Below are positions 1 to 8,630 of a stretch of DNA of 64,000 bases, piece by piece. This stretch comes from Burkholderiaceae bacterium (GTDB lineage: Bacteria; Pseudomonadota; Gammaproteobacteria; Burkholderiales; Burkholderiaceae), in NCBI GenBank assembly GCA_021166835.1, contig JAJPEN010000059.1:3250-67249 (forward strand). The letters run 5' to 3'. Position 1 is the first letter of the stretch, and each line of letters opens with the position of its first letter. The position numbers and the translations under genes are program-made. The notes below the pieces were generated by a model. It was not told the DNA's origin and ran no database searches. It saw only the letters and a program-made list of their open reading frames with translations.

Positions 1-663
1 GCGGATGAACGAGTAGCGATCGAGCGCCGCCTCGGAGACGACGCGCTCGGCATCGAGCAGCCGCTGCCGGTCGTCGATCGCGCGCAGCAGGAACGCGTTG
101 TTGCGCTGGCCGTGCGAATCGATCGTGCGCAGCGGATCGGCCCAGAGGTCCACGCCGCGCGCCGGCGCGTCGCGCAGCGACGACGGCCCGAGGAACGGCA
201 GCACGATGTACGGGCCCGCCGGCACGCCCCAACGGCCGAGCGTCTGGCCGAAATCCTCGTTGTGCTTCTCGATTCCCGCCTCGCTGGCGACGTCGAGCAG
301 CCCCGCCAGGCCGAATGTCGTGTTGATCGCCACGCGCCAGGCGTCGGAAGCGGCGTGCCCGGGTTTGCCCTGCAACAACTGGTTCACCGCGGTCCAGACA
401 TCACGCACATTGCCGAAGGCATTGCCGACCATGTCGCGCAGGAAAGCGGGGACGACTTTCTCGTAGGCCTGCGCCGTCGGCTTCGCGATCGCGCGGTCGA
501 AGGCGTCGTTGAACTCGTAGACCGCCCGGTTCATCGGCTCGAGCGGATCGCGCGTCGCCGCGGTGCCGCCTTCGGCGCCGGTGGTGGCGCAACCGGCGAT
601 CGTCGCGGCGGCGGCGAGCGCGGCCAGCAGCCGCGGCAGGCGCCGTTTCGTTCGCCCGCTCAT
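1..663 (-). CDS. mlaA: MlaA-family outer-membrane phospholipid transport lipoprotein (3' end cut by window edge)
   Basis: This is the outer-membrane component of the Mla retrograde phospholipid transport system, which removes misplaced phospholipids from the outer leaflet. 221 codons are visible and the C-terminus lies outside the window. The N-terminus has a basic stretch, a hydrophobic segment and a lipobox ending TIAGC, so Cys25 is the probable lipidated residue. The body carries the MlaA/VacJ features DPLEPMNRAVYEFND, a central NTTFGLAGLLDVAS segment and GPYIVLPFLGPSSLRDA. The ATG at 663 overlaps the mlaD stop (ATGA), so the genes are translationally coupled. In E. coli mlaA is unlinked from mlaFEDCB; here it follows mlaD directly and no mlaC lies between them. 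Identity is very secure. Confidence 0.95.
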   Translation of the reverse strand, partial: MSGRTKRRLPRLLAALAAAATIAGCATTGAEGGTAATRDPLEPMNRAVYEFNDAFDRAIAKPTAQAYEKVVPAFLRDMVGNAFGNVRDVWTAVNQLLQGKPGHAASDAWRVAINTTFGLAGLLDVASEAGIEKHNEDFGQTLGRWGVPAGPYIVLPFLGPSSLRDAPARGVDLWADPLRTIDSHGQRNNAFLLRAIDDRQRLLDAERVVSEAALDRYSFIR

Positions 664-1133
664 TGCTTCGGCGCTCCCTCGGCTGCGCGCCCGTACAGGA
701 ACTGCCCGATCAGGTTCTCGAGCACGACGGCCGACTGCGTCAGCGTGATGCGGTCGCCGTCGGCGAGCATCTGGTCGTCGCCGCCGGGAACGAGGCCGAT
801 GTACTGCTCGCCGAGCAGGCCGGAAGTGAGGATCTTCACCGACGAGTCTTTCGGGAATTTGTAGCGCTGGTCCAGCGCCAGCGACACCTCGGCCTGGTAG
901 CTCTGGTCGTCGAAGCGGATCGATTCGACGCGCCCGACGACGACGCCGGCGCTGCGCACCGCCGCGCGCGGCTTGAGCCCGCCGATGTTGTCGAAGCGCG
1001 CGATGGTCGTATAGGTGGGCCCGAGCCCCACGGCGCTGCTCATGTTTCCGGCGCGCAGCGCCAGGAACACGAGGGCGGCGAAGCCGAGCAGCACGAACAG
1101 CCCGACCAGCAGGTCGACTCCCGAACGTTTCAT
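660..1133 (-). CDS. mlaD: MlaD, MCE-domain substrate-binding component of the Mla phospholipid transporter
   Basis: This protein forms the periplasmic hexameric lipid-binding ring anchored to the MlaFE ABC transporter in the inner membrane. It has 157 residues, a little shorter than E. coli MlaD (183). One N-terminal membrane anchor (LLVGLFVLLGFAALVFLAL, about residues 9-27) is followed by a single MCE domain: YTTIARFDNIGGLKPRAAVR, then the VGRVESI and SGLLGEQYIGL blocks. Its stop overlaps the mlaA start, and 40 bp separate it from mlaE upstream. The family assignment is direct from the sequence; the direction of lipid transport is known only from homologues. Confidence 0.95.
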   Translation of the reverse strand: MKRSGVDLLVGLFVLLGFAALVFLALRAGNMSSAVGLGPTYTTIARFDNIGGLKPRAAVRSAGVVVGRVESIRFDDQSYQAEVSLALDQRYKFPKDSSVKILTSGLLGEQYIGLVPGGDDQMLADGDRITLTQSAVVLENLIGQFLYGRAAEGAPKQ

Positions 1134-1173
1134 CGAGCGGATCTCCGCATGGGTTTCGCTCCGGCGCAGTGCA

Positions 1174-1953
1174 TCAGGTCGAGCTGAACATCAGCGCGGT
1201 GAGGATGAAGTCGAGCCCGAGGATCGCCAGCGACGCACTGACGACGGTGGTGGTCGTCGCGCGCGCGACGCCCTCGGGGGTGGGTTGCGCGTTGTAGCCG
1301 ACGAACAGCGCGACGAAGGCAACGGTGAAGCCGAACACGATGCTCTTGAGCACGCCGTTGCCGACGTCGGCGAGCCAGTCGACGCCGCTTTGCATCTGCG
1401 ACCAGAACGCTCCCGGGTCCACGCCGATCATCGCGACGCCGACCAGGTATCCGCCGAGCACGCCGAGCGCCGAGAACAGCGCGGCGAGCAGCGGCATGGC
1501 GAACACCGCCGCGAGGAAGCGCGGCGCAAGCACGCGCGCCACCGGATCGACCGCCATCATCTCCATCGCGTCGATCTGCTCGCCCGCCTTCATCAGCCCG
1601 ACCTCGGCGGTGAGCGAGGTGCCCGCGCGCCCGGCGAACAGCAGCGCGGTGACCACCGGCCCGAGCTCGCGCACCAGCGACAGCGTGACGAGCAGGCCGA
1701 GCGCCTCCTCGGATCCGTAGCGCCGCAGCGTGTAGTAGCCCTGCAGCCCGAGCACGAAGCCGATCAGCAGCCCCGAGACCAGGATGATCGACAGCGAGTA
1801 GTTGCCGATGAAGTGGACCTGGTCCACGACCAGCCGCATCCGGCGGATCGACGCCAGCGCCAGCCAGCACAGGCGCAGGAAGAAGCGCGTCGCGCGTCCG
1901 GTGGCGGCGACGAAGTCGAGCAGCCAGGCAACGGGCAGCAGCGTGCGGCTCAT
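1174..1953 (-). CDS. mlaE: MlaE, ABC transporter permease for phospholipids
   Basis: This is the inner-membrane permease of the Mla system, pairing with the ATPase MlaF and the MCE protein MlaD. It has 259 residues, the normal length for the family. It shows the MlaE signature: a long amphipathic N-terminus (VHFIGNYSLSIILVSGLLIG), the ELGPVVTALLFAGRAGTSLTAEVGLMK block and the EQIDAM element that couples to the ATPase. Five to six hydrophobic segments are visible. It begins 13 bp after mlaF in the order mlaF-mlaE-mlaD-mlaA. Confidence 0.95.
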   Translation of the reverse strand: MSRTLLPVAWLLDFVAATGRATRFFLRLCWLALASIRRMRLVVDQVHFIGNYSLSIILVSGLLIGFVLGLQGYYTLRRYGSEEALGLLVTLSLVRELGPVVTALLFAGRAGTSLTAEVGLMKAGEQIDAMEMMAVDPVARVLAPRFLAAVFAMPLLAALFSALGVLGGYLVGVAMIGVDPGAFWSQMQSGVDWLADVGNGVLKSIVFGFTVAFVALFVGYNAQPTPEGVARATTTTVVSASLAILGLDFILTALMFSST

Positions 1954-1966
1954 CGGAAGCGGGTGC

Positions 1967-2764
1967 TCATGCGGGCAGGCCGAGATCGGCGGCGAGCGGC
2001 TTCGCCTGGTAATGGAAGGCGATCGGTCCGTCGACGTGGCCTTCGAGAAACTGGCGCACGTTCGGGTCGTCGGAGGTGCGCATCTCCTCGGGGGTGCCGC
2101 AGGCGGCGATGCGCCCCTGCGCGAGCAGGTAGACGTAGTCGGCGATGCCGAACGCGTCCTTGATGTCGTGCGAGACGACGATCGACGCGCAATCGAGCGA
2201 ATCGTTCAGGCGCCGGATGAGCCGGGCGACGGTGGCCAGCGCGACCGGGTCCAGGCCGGCGAAAGGCTCGTCGTACATGATCAGCGGCGGATCGAGCGCG
2301 ATCGCGCGCGCGAGCGCGACGCGACGCGCCATCCCGCCGGAGAGCTGCGAGGTGCCGAACTGCGCGGCGCCGCGCAGGCCCACCGCCTCGAGCTTCATCA
2401 GGACGAGATCGCGGATCATTTCCTCGGGCAGGTCGGTGTGCTCGCGCAGCGGAAAAGCGACGTTCTCGAAAGCCGTGAGGTCGGTGAACAGCGCGCCGAA
2501 CTGGTAGAGCATCCCCATGCGGCGGCGCAGGCGATACAGCGCGTCGCGGTCGAGCGCGTGCACGTCGCTGCCGTCGAAGACGATGCGTCCGGCCTGCGGG
2601 CGCAGCTGCCCGCCGATCAGGCGCAGGATCGTCGTCTTGCCCGAGCCCGAGCCCCCGATCAGCGCGACGACCCTGCCGCGCTCGAAGCGCATCGACACGT
2701 CGTGCAGGATGACGCGGGGGCCGTACCCGAAGCGGACCGAATCCAGTGTGAGGAACTCAGTCAT
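1967..2764 (-). CDS. mlaF: MlaF, ATP-binding protein of the Mla phospholipid transporter
   Basis: This cytoplasmic ABC ATPase drives MlaE. It has the Walker A motif GGSGSGKTT, a Q-loop (MLYQFGALF), the signature LSGGMARR and Walker B IMYDEPFAGLD followed by the H-loop SHDI. I chose the ATG at 2764; a TTG one codon upstream could also be read. It is the first gene of the minus-strand mla operon and diverges from kdsD across about 80 bp. A weak minus-strand -10-like TAGAAT lies at 2818-2813 but no convincing -35 accompanies it. No clear Shine-Dalgarno sequence precedes the start. Confidence 0.95.
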   Translation of the reverse strand: MTEFLTLDSVRFGYGPRVILHDVSMRFERGRVVALIGGSGSGKTTILRLIGGQLRPQAGRIVFDGSDVHALDRDALYRLRRRMGMLYQFGALFTDLTAFENVAFPLREHTDLPEEMIRDLVLMKLEAVGLRGAAQFGTSQLSGGMARRVALARAIALDPPLIMYDEPFAGLDPVALATVARLIRRLNDSLDCASIVVSHDIKDAFGIADYVYLLAQGRIAACGTPEEMRTSDDPNVRQFLEGHVDGPIAFHYQAKPLAADLGLPA

Positions 2765-2830
2765 CAAGAATGGACGCGTAGCGAAGGGCGTGCGTGAAGC
2801 GTCGAACCCGCGATTCTAACCGGCCCCCTT

Positions 2831-2836
2831 TATACT
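2831..2836 (+). promoter_or_regulatory. Candidate -10 element (TATACT) just upstream of kdsD
   Basis: TATACT sits only seven bases before the kdsD ATG at 2844, in otherwise GC-rich DNA. If it is the -10 box, transcription would begin at or next to the start codon, giving a leaderless or nearly leaderless mRNA, or translation from a downstream start. No good -35 is seen at 16-18 bp. Confidence 0.35.
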
Positions 2837-2843
2837 CGCCCGG

Positions 2844-3944
2844 ATGAGCGACACCGGCGTCGACAGCGCAGCGACACCCGCCCGCGGCATCGACCCCGCC
2901 GCTCGCGGCATCGACCCCGCCGCTCGCGGCATCGACCCCGCCGCTCGCGGCGTGGAGGCCGCCGCCCGCAGCGTGGAGGCCGCCCGCCTGCTGGCGCGGG
3001 CGCGCGAGGTGCTGCGCATCGAGGCCGAAGCGGTCGCCGCGCTCGCCGAGCGCATCGACGAGCGCTTCGCCGCAGCCTGCGAGCTGATCCTCGCCTGCCG
3101 CGGCCGCGTCGTCGTCAGCGGAATGGGCAAGTCCGGCCACGTGGCGCGCAAGATCGCCGCCACGCTCGCCTCCACCGGAACGCCGTCCTTCTTCGTGCAT
3201 CCGGCCGAAGCGAGCCACGGCGACCTCGGCATGATCATGCGTGACGACGTCTTCGTCGCGCTGTCGAATTCGGGAAGCACCGAGGAGCTGGTGACGATCG
3301 TGCCGATCGTCAAGCGCCAGGGCGCGCGCCTGGTCGCGATCACCGGCAACGACGCATCTCCGCTCGCACGCGCGGCCGACGTGCACCTGAACGCGCGCGT
3401 CGATCGCGAAGCCTGCCCGATGAATCTCGCCCCCACGGCGAGCACGACCGCCGCGCTGGCGCTGGGCGACGCGCTCGCCGTGGCGCTGCTCGATGCGCGC
3501 GGCTTCGGCCCCGAGGATTTCGCGCGTTCGCATCCGGGCGGGCTGCTCGGGCGGCGCCTGCTCACGCGGGTAACCGACGTCATGCGTTCGGGCGAGGCCC
3601 TGCCTGCCGTGCGCAGCGATGCGCGCGTGGTCGACGCGATCATCGAGATCACGCGCAAGCGCATGGGAATGACCGCCGTGCTCGACGACGAAGGACGCCT
3701 CGCCGGAATCTTCACCGACGGCGACCTGCGCCGCCTGCTCGAGCAGGGACGCGACCTGCGCGGGCTGCGCATCGACGAGGTGATGACGCGCTCGCCGGCG
3801 ACGATCGGCGCGCTCGCGCTCGCTGCCGAGGCGGTGCGCGTGATGGAGGAGCGGCGCATCACGCAGCTGCTGGTCGTCGAAGACGACGCGCGGCTGGTGG
3901 GCGCGTTGAACGTGCACGATCTTCTGGCGGCGAAGATCGTTTGA
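2844..3944 (+). CDS. kdsD: Arabinose-5-phosphate isomerase (KdsD/KpsF family) with repetitive N-terminal extension
   Basis: KdsD converts ribulose 5-phosphate to arabinose 5-phosphate, the first step of Kdo synthesis for LPS. The SIS domain begins about residue 55 and carries GMGKSGH (93-99), the STGTPSFFVHP loop and SNSGSTEEL. Two CBS domains follow (DVMRSGEALPAV... and DEVMTRSPATI...). At 366 residues it is about 38 longer than E. coli KdsD (328). The excess is a tandem repeat RGIDPAA x3 at residues 14-34. An in-frame GTG at 2952 (codon 37) would give a 330-residue protein of normal length, so the true start is uncertain. It heads the kdsD-kdsC-lptC-lptA-lptB gene run. Confidence 0.93.
   Translation: MSDTGVDSAATPARGIDPAARGIDPAARGIDPAARGVEAAARSVEAARLLARAREVLRIEAEAVAALAERIDERFAAACELILACRGRVVVSGMGKSGHVARKIAATLASTGTPSFFVHPAEASHGDLGMIMRDDVFVALSNSGSTEELVTIVPIVKRQGARLVAITGNDASPLARAADVHLNARVDREACPMNLAPTASTTAALALGDALAVALLDARGFGPEDFARSHPGGLLGRRLLTRVTDVMRSGEALPAVRSDARVVDAIIEITRKRMGMTAVLDDEGRLAGIFTDGDLRRLLEQGRDLRGLRIDEVMTRSPATIGALALAAEAVRVMEERRITQLLVVEDDARLVGALNVHDLLAAKIV
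2883..2966 (+). repeat. 21-bp in-frame tandem repeat in the kdsD 5' end
   Basis: Three identical 21-bp units (2883-2903, 2904-2924, 2925-2945) encode RGIDPAA. A fourth, degenerate copy (2946-2966) encodes RGVEAAA. The period is a multiple of three, so copy-number change would preserve the reading frame. Confidence 0.9.
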
Positions 3945-3952
3945 ACAACACA

Positions 3953-3980
3953 GTGAAGGGGGAAGGGTGAAGGTTGAAGG
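3953..3980 (+). repeat. Heptamer (GTGAAGG-type) array between kdsD and kdsC
   Basis: Four 7-bp units, GTGAAGG, GGGAAGG, GTGAAGG and TTGAAGG, follow the kdsD stop. The same heptamer recurs at 20124-20211 and 59485-59498. The GTG used here as the kdsC start (3967) is the first triplet of the third unit. Confidence 0.8.
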
Positions 3981-4512
3981 GGAGCGCACGGGCGAGGCGG
4001 CTGCGCGGGCGGCGCGGGTGCGGCTGGTCGCGCTCGACGTCGACGGCACGCTGACCGACGCGCGGCTGCACATCGGGCGCAACGGCGAGGCGATGAAGTC
4101 GTTCTCGGTGCGCGACGGCTTCGGGCTGACGCTGCTGCGCGAGGCCGGGATCCGCGTCGCGCTCGTCACCGCCCGGCGCTCGACGATCGTCGAGGCGCGC
4201 GCGGCCGAATTGCGCATCGAGGACGTGCTGCAGGCGGTAGCCGACAAGGCGCAGGCGCTGCAGGCGCTGTGCGGGCAACGCGGCGTCGCGCTCTCCGAAT
4301 GCGCCTTCGTCGGCGACGACTGGCCCGACCTGCCGGCGATGGCTATCGCCGGCCTCGCCGCCACCGTCGCCGACGCGCCGCTCGAAGTGCGCGAGCGCGC
4401 GCATTGGGTGTCGACGCTGCGCGCCGGTCGCGGCGCGGTGCGCGAATTCGCCGAGTTCGTGCTGCGCGCGCAGGGCGCCTTCGAGCCGGCGCTCGCCCGC
4501 TACGCGCGATGA
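3967..4512 (+). CDS. kdsC: 3-deoxy-D-manno-octulosonate 8-phosphate phosphatase (KdsC)
   Basis: KdsC dephosphorylates Kdo 8-phosphate to Kdo in LPS core synthesis. It belongs to the C0 HAD family: nucleophile motif DVDGTLTD near residues 24-31, motif II VTARRS, and the acidic FVGDDWPDLPAM motif. Its 181 residues match E. coli KdsC (188). The start is a GTG inside a heptamer repeat, which makes residues 1-10 doubtful; a second in-frame GTG lies at 4018. The stop overlaps the lptC start (ATGA). The gene lies between kdsD and lptC, as in E. coli. Confidence 0.94.
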   Translation: MKVEGERTGEAAARAARVRLVALDVDGTLTDARLHIGRNGEAMKSFSVRDGFGLTLLREAGIRVALVTARRSTIVEARAAELRIEDVLQAVADKAQALQALCGQRGVALSECAFVGDDWPDLPAMAIAGLAATVADAPLEVRERAHWVSTLRAGRGAVREFAEFVLRAQGAFEPALARYAR

Positions 4513-5105
4513 GGCGGCGCAACTGGGACCAGCTCGCAGCCGGCGTCTCGCTGCTGCTGCTCGCCGGGCTGGCCGCCGGCACCTGGTACCTGGCGCTGCA
4601 ATCCCAGCGCGACGACGCGCGCGCGCGGGCGCGTGCGCCCACCGGAGAACCCGACTACTTCCTCGACGACGCGGTGTTCACGCGCATCGACGTCCACGGC
4701 AATCCGGTCTACCGGATCTCCGCCGTACACCTGCTGCACTATCCGGAGGACGGCGCCAGCGAGTACCAGTCGCCGGTGCTGGTCAGCGTCGACCCCGATC
4801 GCCCGCGAGTCACCGTGCGCGCCGACCGGGGACGCTCGAACGCCGACGGATCGCAGACCGTGCTCACCGGCGACGTCGTGCTGGTACGCGCGCCGCTGGT
4901 CGACGAGCCGCGGATGACGATCCGCACCGAGAAGGTGACGATCTACAGCGACACGCAGATCGCACGCAGCGACCAGCCGGTGCGCATCGAGCGGGGGACC
5001 TCCGTCTTGACGGGCGTCGGAATGGAATTCGATAATGCGGCCCGCTCGTTGAAGGTCGATTCCCAGGTGACGTTCACGTGGCAACGGCCACCGGCGTCCC
5101 GCTGA
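4509..5105 (+). CDS. lptC: LptC, LPS export bitopic membrane protein
   Basis: LptC takes LPS from the LptB2FG extractor and hands it to LptA in the periplasmic bridge. The 198-residue product has one N-terminal transmembrane segment ([20 protein letters not shown], about 9-28). A periplasmic beta-jellyroll follows, including [24 protein letters not shown] and the C-terminal [14 protein letters not shown] block typical of LptC. The ATG at 4509 overlaps the kdsC stop by four bases. lptA begins two bases after its stop. Confidence 0.93.
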   Translation: MRRRNWDQLAAGVSLLLLAGLAAGTWYLALQSQRDDARARARAPTGEPDYFLDDAVFTRIDVHGNPVYRISAVHLLHYPEDGASEYQSPVLVSVDPDRPRVTVRADRGRSNADGSQTVLTGDVVLVRAPLVDEPRMTIRTEKVTIYSDTQIARSDQPVRIERGTSVLTGVGMEFDNAARSLKVDSQVTFTWQRPPASR

Positions 5106-5107
5106 TC

Positions 5108-5830
5108 ATGCGCGCGTCCACCGACCTTCCGCCCTTCCCGCTCCCCCCGATGCTCCGCGCAACGACCCTCGCCCGCGCGACGGCCCGCTCCTTCGCCTGG
5201 GCGCTCGCCGCCGCGCTCACGGCGATGCTCGCCGGCGTCGCGTCGCCGTCGTTCGCGGCGAAAGGCGACAGCGACGCGCCGACGCAGGTCGAGTCCGACC
5301 GGATGCAGTACGACGACGCGAAGCAGGTCAACGTGTTTACCGGCAACGTCGTGCTCACCAAGGGCACGATCCGCCTGGTTGCCGATCGGCTGGTCGTGCG
5401 CCAGGACCCGGACGGATACCAGTACGCCACCGCCACCGGCGACCCGGCCCGCTTCCGCCAGAAACGCGATGCCCCGGGCGACCAGTGGATCGAAGGGCAC
5501 GCGCTGCAGATCGACTACGACGGGAAGGCCGAAACCGCGCATCTGCAGCGCCGCGCGATGCTGCAGCGAACCGACAACGGCCGCGTCATGGACGAAGTGC
5601 ACGGCAAGGACATCCTGTACGAATCGCGCACCGATTTCTTCACCGTGGAGGGCGGCGACGCGCGTTCGGGCACCGCCGAGAACCCCGGAGGCCGGGTGCG
5701 CGTCGTGATCCAGCCGCGCCAGGAAAAGGCGGACCGGAAGGCCGACGCGGCGCCGAAGCCCTCGCCCGCCGTGCCGCTGAAGCAGGACGACCGCATCGAA
5801 GTGCCCCGGGAAAGCGGATCGGGCCGATGA
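5108..5830 (+). CDS. lptA: LptA, periplasmic LPS transport protein
   Basis: LptA polymers form the periplasmic LPS bridge from LptC to LptD. A signal peptide is visible before the mature start ([13 protein letters not shown]). The OstA/LptA fold follows: [33 protein letters not shown] and [16 protein letters not shown]. The C-terminus is Lys/Pro-rich. Three starts are possible: GTG 5078 (overlapping lptC), ATG 5108 and ATG 5150. I chose 5108; 5150 gives a more compact signal peptide of about 36 residues. The stop overlaps the lptB start. Confidence 0.92.
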   Translation: MRASTDLPPFPLPPMLRATTLARATARSFAWALAAALTAMLAGVASPSFAAKGDSDAPTQVESDRMQYDDAKQVNVFTGNVVLTKGTIRLVADRLVVRQDPDGYQYATATGDPARFRQKRDAPGDQWIEGHALQIDYDGKAETAHLQRRAMLQRTDNGRVMDEVHGKDILYESRTDFFTVEGGDARSGTAENPGGRVRVVIQPRQEKADRKADAAPKPSPAVPLKQDDRIEVPRESGSGR

Positions 5831-6597
5831 CCGGGCGCGCGCCGCCGGGCCGGGCCGACAGCCGGTTGGTCGCACGGCACCTGATGAAGGCCTACCACGG
5901 CCGCAAGGTGGTGCAGAACGTCTCGCTCGACGTCGCCAGCGGCGAAGTCGTCGGCCTGCTCGGCCCCAACGGCGCGGGCAAGACGACCTGCTTCTACATG
6001 ATCGTGGGCCTCGTTCCCTCCGACGGCGGCACGATCGAGCTGGACGGCAGGCCGATCGGACACCTGCCGATCCACCGGCGCGCGCGGCTGGGCCTGTCGT
6101 ACCTTCCGCAGGAAGCCTCGGTGTTCCGCAAGCTCAGCGTCGAGGACAACATCGTCGCGGTGCTCGAGCTGCAGCTCGACGAGCGCGGACGTGCGCTGGG
6201 CCGGCGCGAAATCGACGCGCGACTCGAGGCGCTGCTGGCCGAGCTGCAGATCGAGCACATCCGCTCGAACAGCGCGCAGTCGCTGTCGGGCGGCGAGCGC
6301 CGGCGCGTGGAGATCGCCCGGGCGCTCGCCGGCTCGCCGCGCTTCATCCTGCTCGACGAGCCTTTCGCCGGCATCGACCCGATCGCCGTCATCGAAATCC
6401 AGCGCATCGTGCGCTTCCTGAAGGACCGCCACATCGGCGTGCTCATCACCGACCACAACGTTCGCGAAACGCTTGGAATCTGCGACCGCGCGTATATCAT
6501 CAGAGCTGGTACTGTTCTTGCTTCCGGTCGCCCCGACGAGGTCGTGCAGAATGAGGACGTGCGCCGGTATTACCTGGGCGAACACTTCTCGATGTAG
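5827..6597 (+). CDS. lptB: LptB, ABC ATPase of the LPS export machine
   Basis: LptB powers LPS extraction by LptFG at the inner membrane. Over 256 residues it has Walker [10 protein letters not shown] (46-54), the LptB-type Q-loop region [12 protein letters not shown], the signature LSGGERRR, Walker [14 protein letters not shown] and the switch His in ITDHN. The start ATG at 5827 overlaps the lptA stop. The gene ends 12 bp before rpoN, so lpt genes and rpoN are likely co-transcribed. Confidence 0.97.
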   Translation: MTGRAPPGRADSRLVARHLMKAYHGRKVVQNVSLDVASGEVVGLLGPNGAGKTTCFYMIVGLVPSDGGTIELDGRPIGHLPIHRRARLGLSYLPQEASVFRKLSVEDNIVAVLELQLDERGRALGRREIDARLEALLAELQIEHIRSNSAQSLSGGERRRVEIARALAGSPRFILLDEPFAGIDPIAVIEIQRIVRFLKDRHIGVLITDHNVRETLGICDRAYIIRAGTVLASGRPDEVVQNEDVRRYYLGEHFSM

Positions 6598-6609
6598 GCG
6601 CTGCAGCGC

Positions 6610-8106
6610 ATGAAGCCGTCGCTGCAACTGCGACAGACGCAGCAGCTTGCGCTCACTCCGCAGCTGCAGCAATCGATCCGCCTTTTGCAGCTTTCCACGC
6701 TGGAGCTGAACCAGGAGATCGAGCAGGCGCTCGCCGACAATCCGCTGCTCGAGCGCCTCGACGATCCCTTCGCCGATTGCGTGCGCGTAGCGGCCAGCGG
6801 TTCGCTCGACGGCCGCGCGACGGCGCCGGACACCCAGTCCGACGCCGCCCGCCGCGACGACGAAGGCGAAGCCCGCGAGCCCGACTGGAGCGCCGATCGC
6901 TGGGACGAAGGCACCGACGACGACCACGGCGGCGACTGGAGCCCCGACGGCGGGCGCACGCTGGCCGACGACGACGAACGCGACTACCCGCAGCTGGCCG
7001 CGGCCACCATGTCGCTGCGCGAACACCTGGGCGAGCAGCTCGCCGCCACGCGCTGCACGCGGCGCGACCGCGCGCTCGTCCAGTTGCTGATCGACGCGCT
7101 CGACGACGACGGCTTCCTCGAATCGTCGCCGGCGGAGGTCGCCCGCATGCTCCCCGCCGAACTGGAGGTTTCGGAGGAGGAGCTGGCCACCGCGCTGCGC
7201 CTGCTGCAGAGCTTCGATCCGGCCGGCGTCGGCGCGAGCGACCTTCGGGAGTGCCTGCAGCTGCAGCTCGATCGCCGCCTGGCCGACACCGCGGCCGAGC
7301 ATCCGCGAAAAGACACGCTGCGCCTGGCGGGCGCGATCGTCGATCGCCACCTCGAATCGCTCGCCTCGAAGGATTTCTCCCGCCTGCGGCGCGTCCTGCG
7401 CTGCGACGACGATGCTTTGCGCGACGCGCAGGCGCTGATCCAGCAACTCGACCCGCGGCCGGGCGCGCGCTTCGGCTCCGAGCACGCCGGCTTCGTCGTC
7501 CCCGACGTGATCGCGCGCCGCGTGCGCGGCAGCTGGGTCGCCGCGCTCAATCCTGCGGTGATGCCGCGGCTGCGGGTCAACGACGCCTATGCGCAGGTGC
7601 TCAAGCTCAACCGCGGCGCCGCCCCCGGCCTGACCGGCCAGCTGCAGGAGGCGCGATGGCTGATCAAGAACCTGCAGCAACGCTTCGAGACGATCCTGCG
7701 CGTGGCGCAGGCGATCGTCGACCGGCAGCGCTCGTTCTTCTCCCACGGCGCGGTGGCGATGCGTCCGCTGGTGCTGCGCGAAATCGCCGACGCGCTCGGC
7801 CTGCACGAGTCGACGATCTCGCGCGTCACCTCGCGCAAATACATCCTGACGCCGTTCGGTACCTTCGAGCTGAAGTATTTTTTCGGCAGCCGCCTTGCTA
7901 CCGACAGCGGAGGCGCCACCTCCGGTACGGCGGTGCGCGCGATGATCCGTCAACTGATCGAGGCGGAAAATCCTGCCGATCCGCTGCCCGACGGGCGCAT
8001 CTCCGAACTGCTCGCCGAGCAGGGTTTCGTCGTTGCGCGCCGTACGGTAGCCAAATACCGCGAATCGCTACGCATCCCCACGGTTTCGCGACGCAAAACC
8101 CTGTGA
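6610..8106 (+). CDS. rpoN: RNA polymerase sigma-54 factor
   Basis: Sigma-54 directs RNA polymerase to -24/-12 promoters that need AAA+ activators. Region I at residues 1-50 is glutamine- and leucine-rich ([23 protein letters not shown]). Region II (about 60-125) is a long acidic linker. The core-binding and HTH regions follow, and the RpoN box [10 protein letters not shown] lies at about 476-485. The 498-residue length is normal for betaproteobacteria. The lptB-rpoN-hpf-ptsN order is a conserved proteobacterial arrangement. Confidence 0.98.
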   Translation: MKPSLQLRQTQQLALTPQLQQSIRLLQLSTLELNQEIEQALADNPLLERLDDPFADCVRVAASGSLDGRATAPDTQSDAARRDDEGEAREPDWSADRWDEGTDDDHGGDWSPDGGRTLADDDERDYPQLAAATMSLREHLGEQLAATRCTRRDRALVQLLIDALDDDGFLESSPAEVARMLPAELEVSEEELATALRLLQSFDPAGVGASDLRECLQLQLDRRLADTAAEHPRKDTLRLAGAIVDRHLESLASKDFSRLRRVLRCDDDALRDAQALIQQLDPRPGARFGSEHAGFVVPDVIARRVRGSWVAALNPAVMPRLRVNDAYAQVLKLNRGAAPGLTGQLQEARWLIKNLQQRFETILRVAQAIVDRQRSFFSHGAVAMRPLVLREIADALGLHESTISRVTSRKYILTPFGTFELKYFFGSRLATDSGGATSGTAVRAMIRQLIEAENPADPLPDGRISELLAEQGFVVARRTVAKYRESLRIPTVSRRKTL

Positions 8107-8124
8107 TCCTCAAAAGGAAACCCG

Positions 8125-8445
8125 ATGAATCTCGCCATTTCCGCACCCGACCTCGGCCTCACGCCCGCACTGCGCCAGTACGTGGAGACGAAGCTGGAGC
8201 GCATCCAGCGCCATTTCGACGAACCGATCGGCGCCACCGTGAACCTGAGCAGCGACCGGCTGGTGCAGCGCGCCGCGGTGACGCTGCACGTTCGCGGCAA
8301 TGACCTCTTCGCCGAGGCGAGCGACGGCGACCTGTACGCGGCGATCGATGCGCTGATCGACAAGCTCGACCGGCAGGTGGCGAAATACAAGGAAAAGCGC
8401 GACGGCTTCGATCACGACTCGGTGAAATACCGACCGGAATCCTGA
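8125..8445 (+). CDS. hpf: Ribosome hibernation promoting factor (short HPF/YhbH type)
   Basis: This small protein binds the 30S subunit and promotes ribosome dimerisation or inactivation in stationary phase. At 106 residues it is the short form, with the S30AE fold (TPALRQYVETKLERIQRHFD, HVRGNDLFAEASDGDLYAAIDALIDKLDRQ). A good Shine-Dalgarno sequence (AAAAGGAAA) precedes the ATG. It lies 18 bp after rpoN, as in many proteobacteria. Confidence 0.95.
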   Translation: MNLAISAPDLGLTPALRQYVETKLERIQRHFDEPIGATVNLSSDRLVQRAAVTLHVRGNDLFAEASDGDLYAAIDALIDKLDRQVAKYKEKRDGFDHDSVKYRPES

Positions 8446-8498
8446 AGAAGCCGTGAACGAATCCGTCACACCCGCGCGGGCGCTTCCGTGGTTTTGCT

Positions 8499-8547
8499 GC
8501 ACAGCGCAAACGCGGCGGTTGTATCGGCGCTGTGCGCTGGCTATGAT
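8499..8547 (+). promoter_or_regulatory. Probable sigma-70 promoter of ptsN with overlapping inverted repeat
   Basis: A -35 TTGTAT (8519-8524), a 17-bp spacer and a -10 TATGAT (8542-8547) form a good promoter in the hpf-ptsN gap. A perfect 9-bp inverted repeat, GCACAGCGC (8499-8507) and GCGCTGTGC (8527-8535), brackets the -35 element with its right arm in the spacer. The repeat could be an operator or an RNA hairpin. Confidence 0.55.
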
Positions 8548-8630
8548 CCCCGTTTTTCGGCGCCCGTCACAGCGGGTGCATTTTCATGTTGCATAGCAGC
8601 GCCACGGTCTTGGCCGCGAGCGGACTTTCG

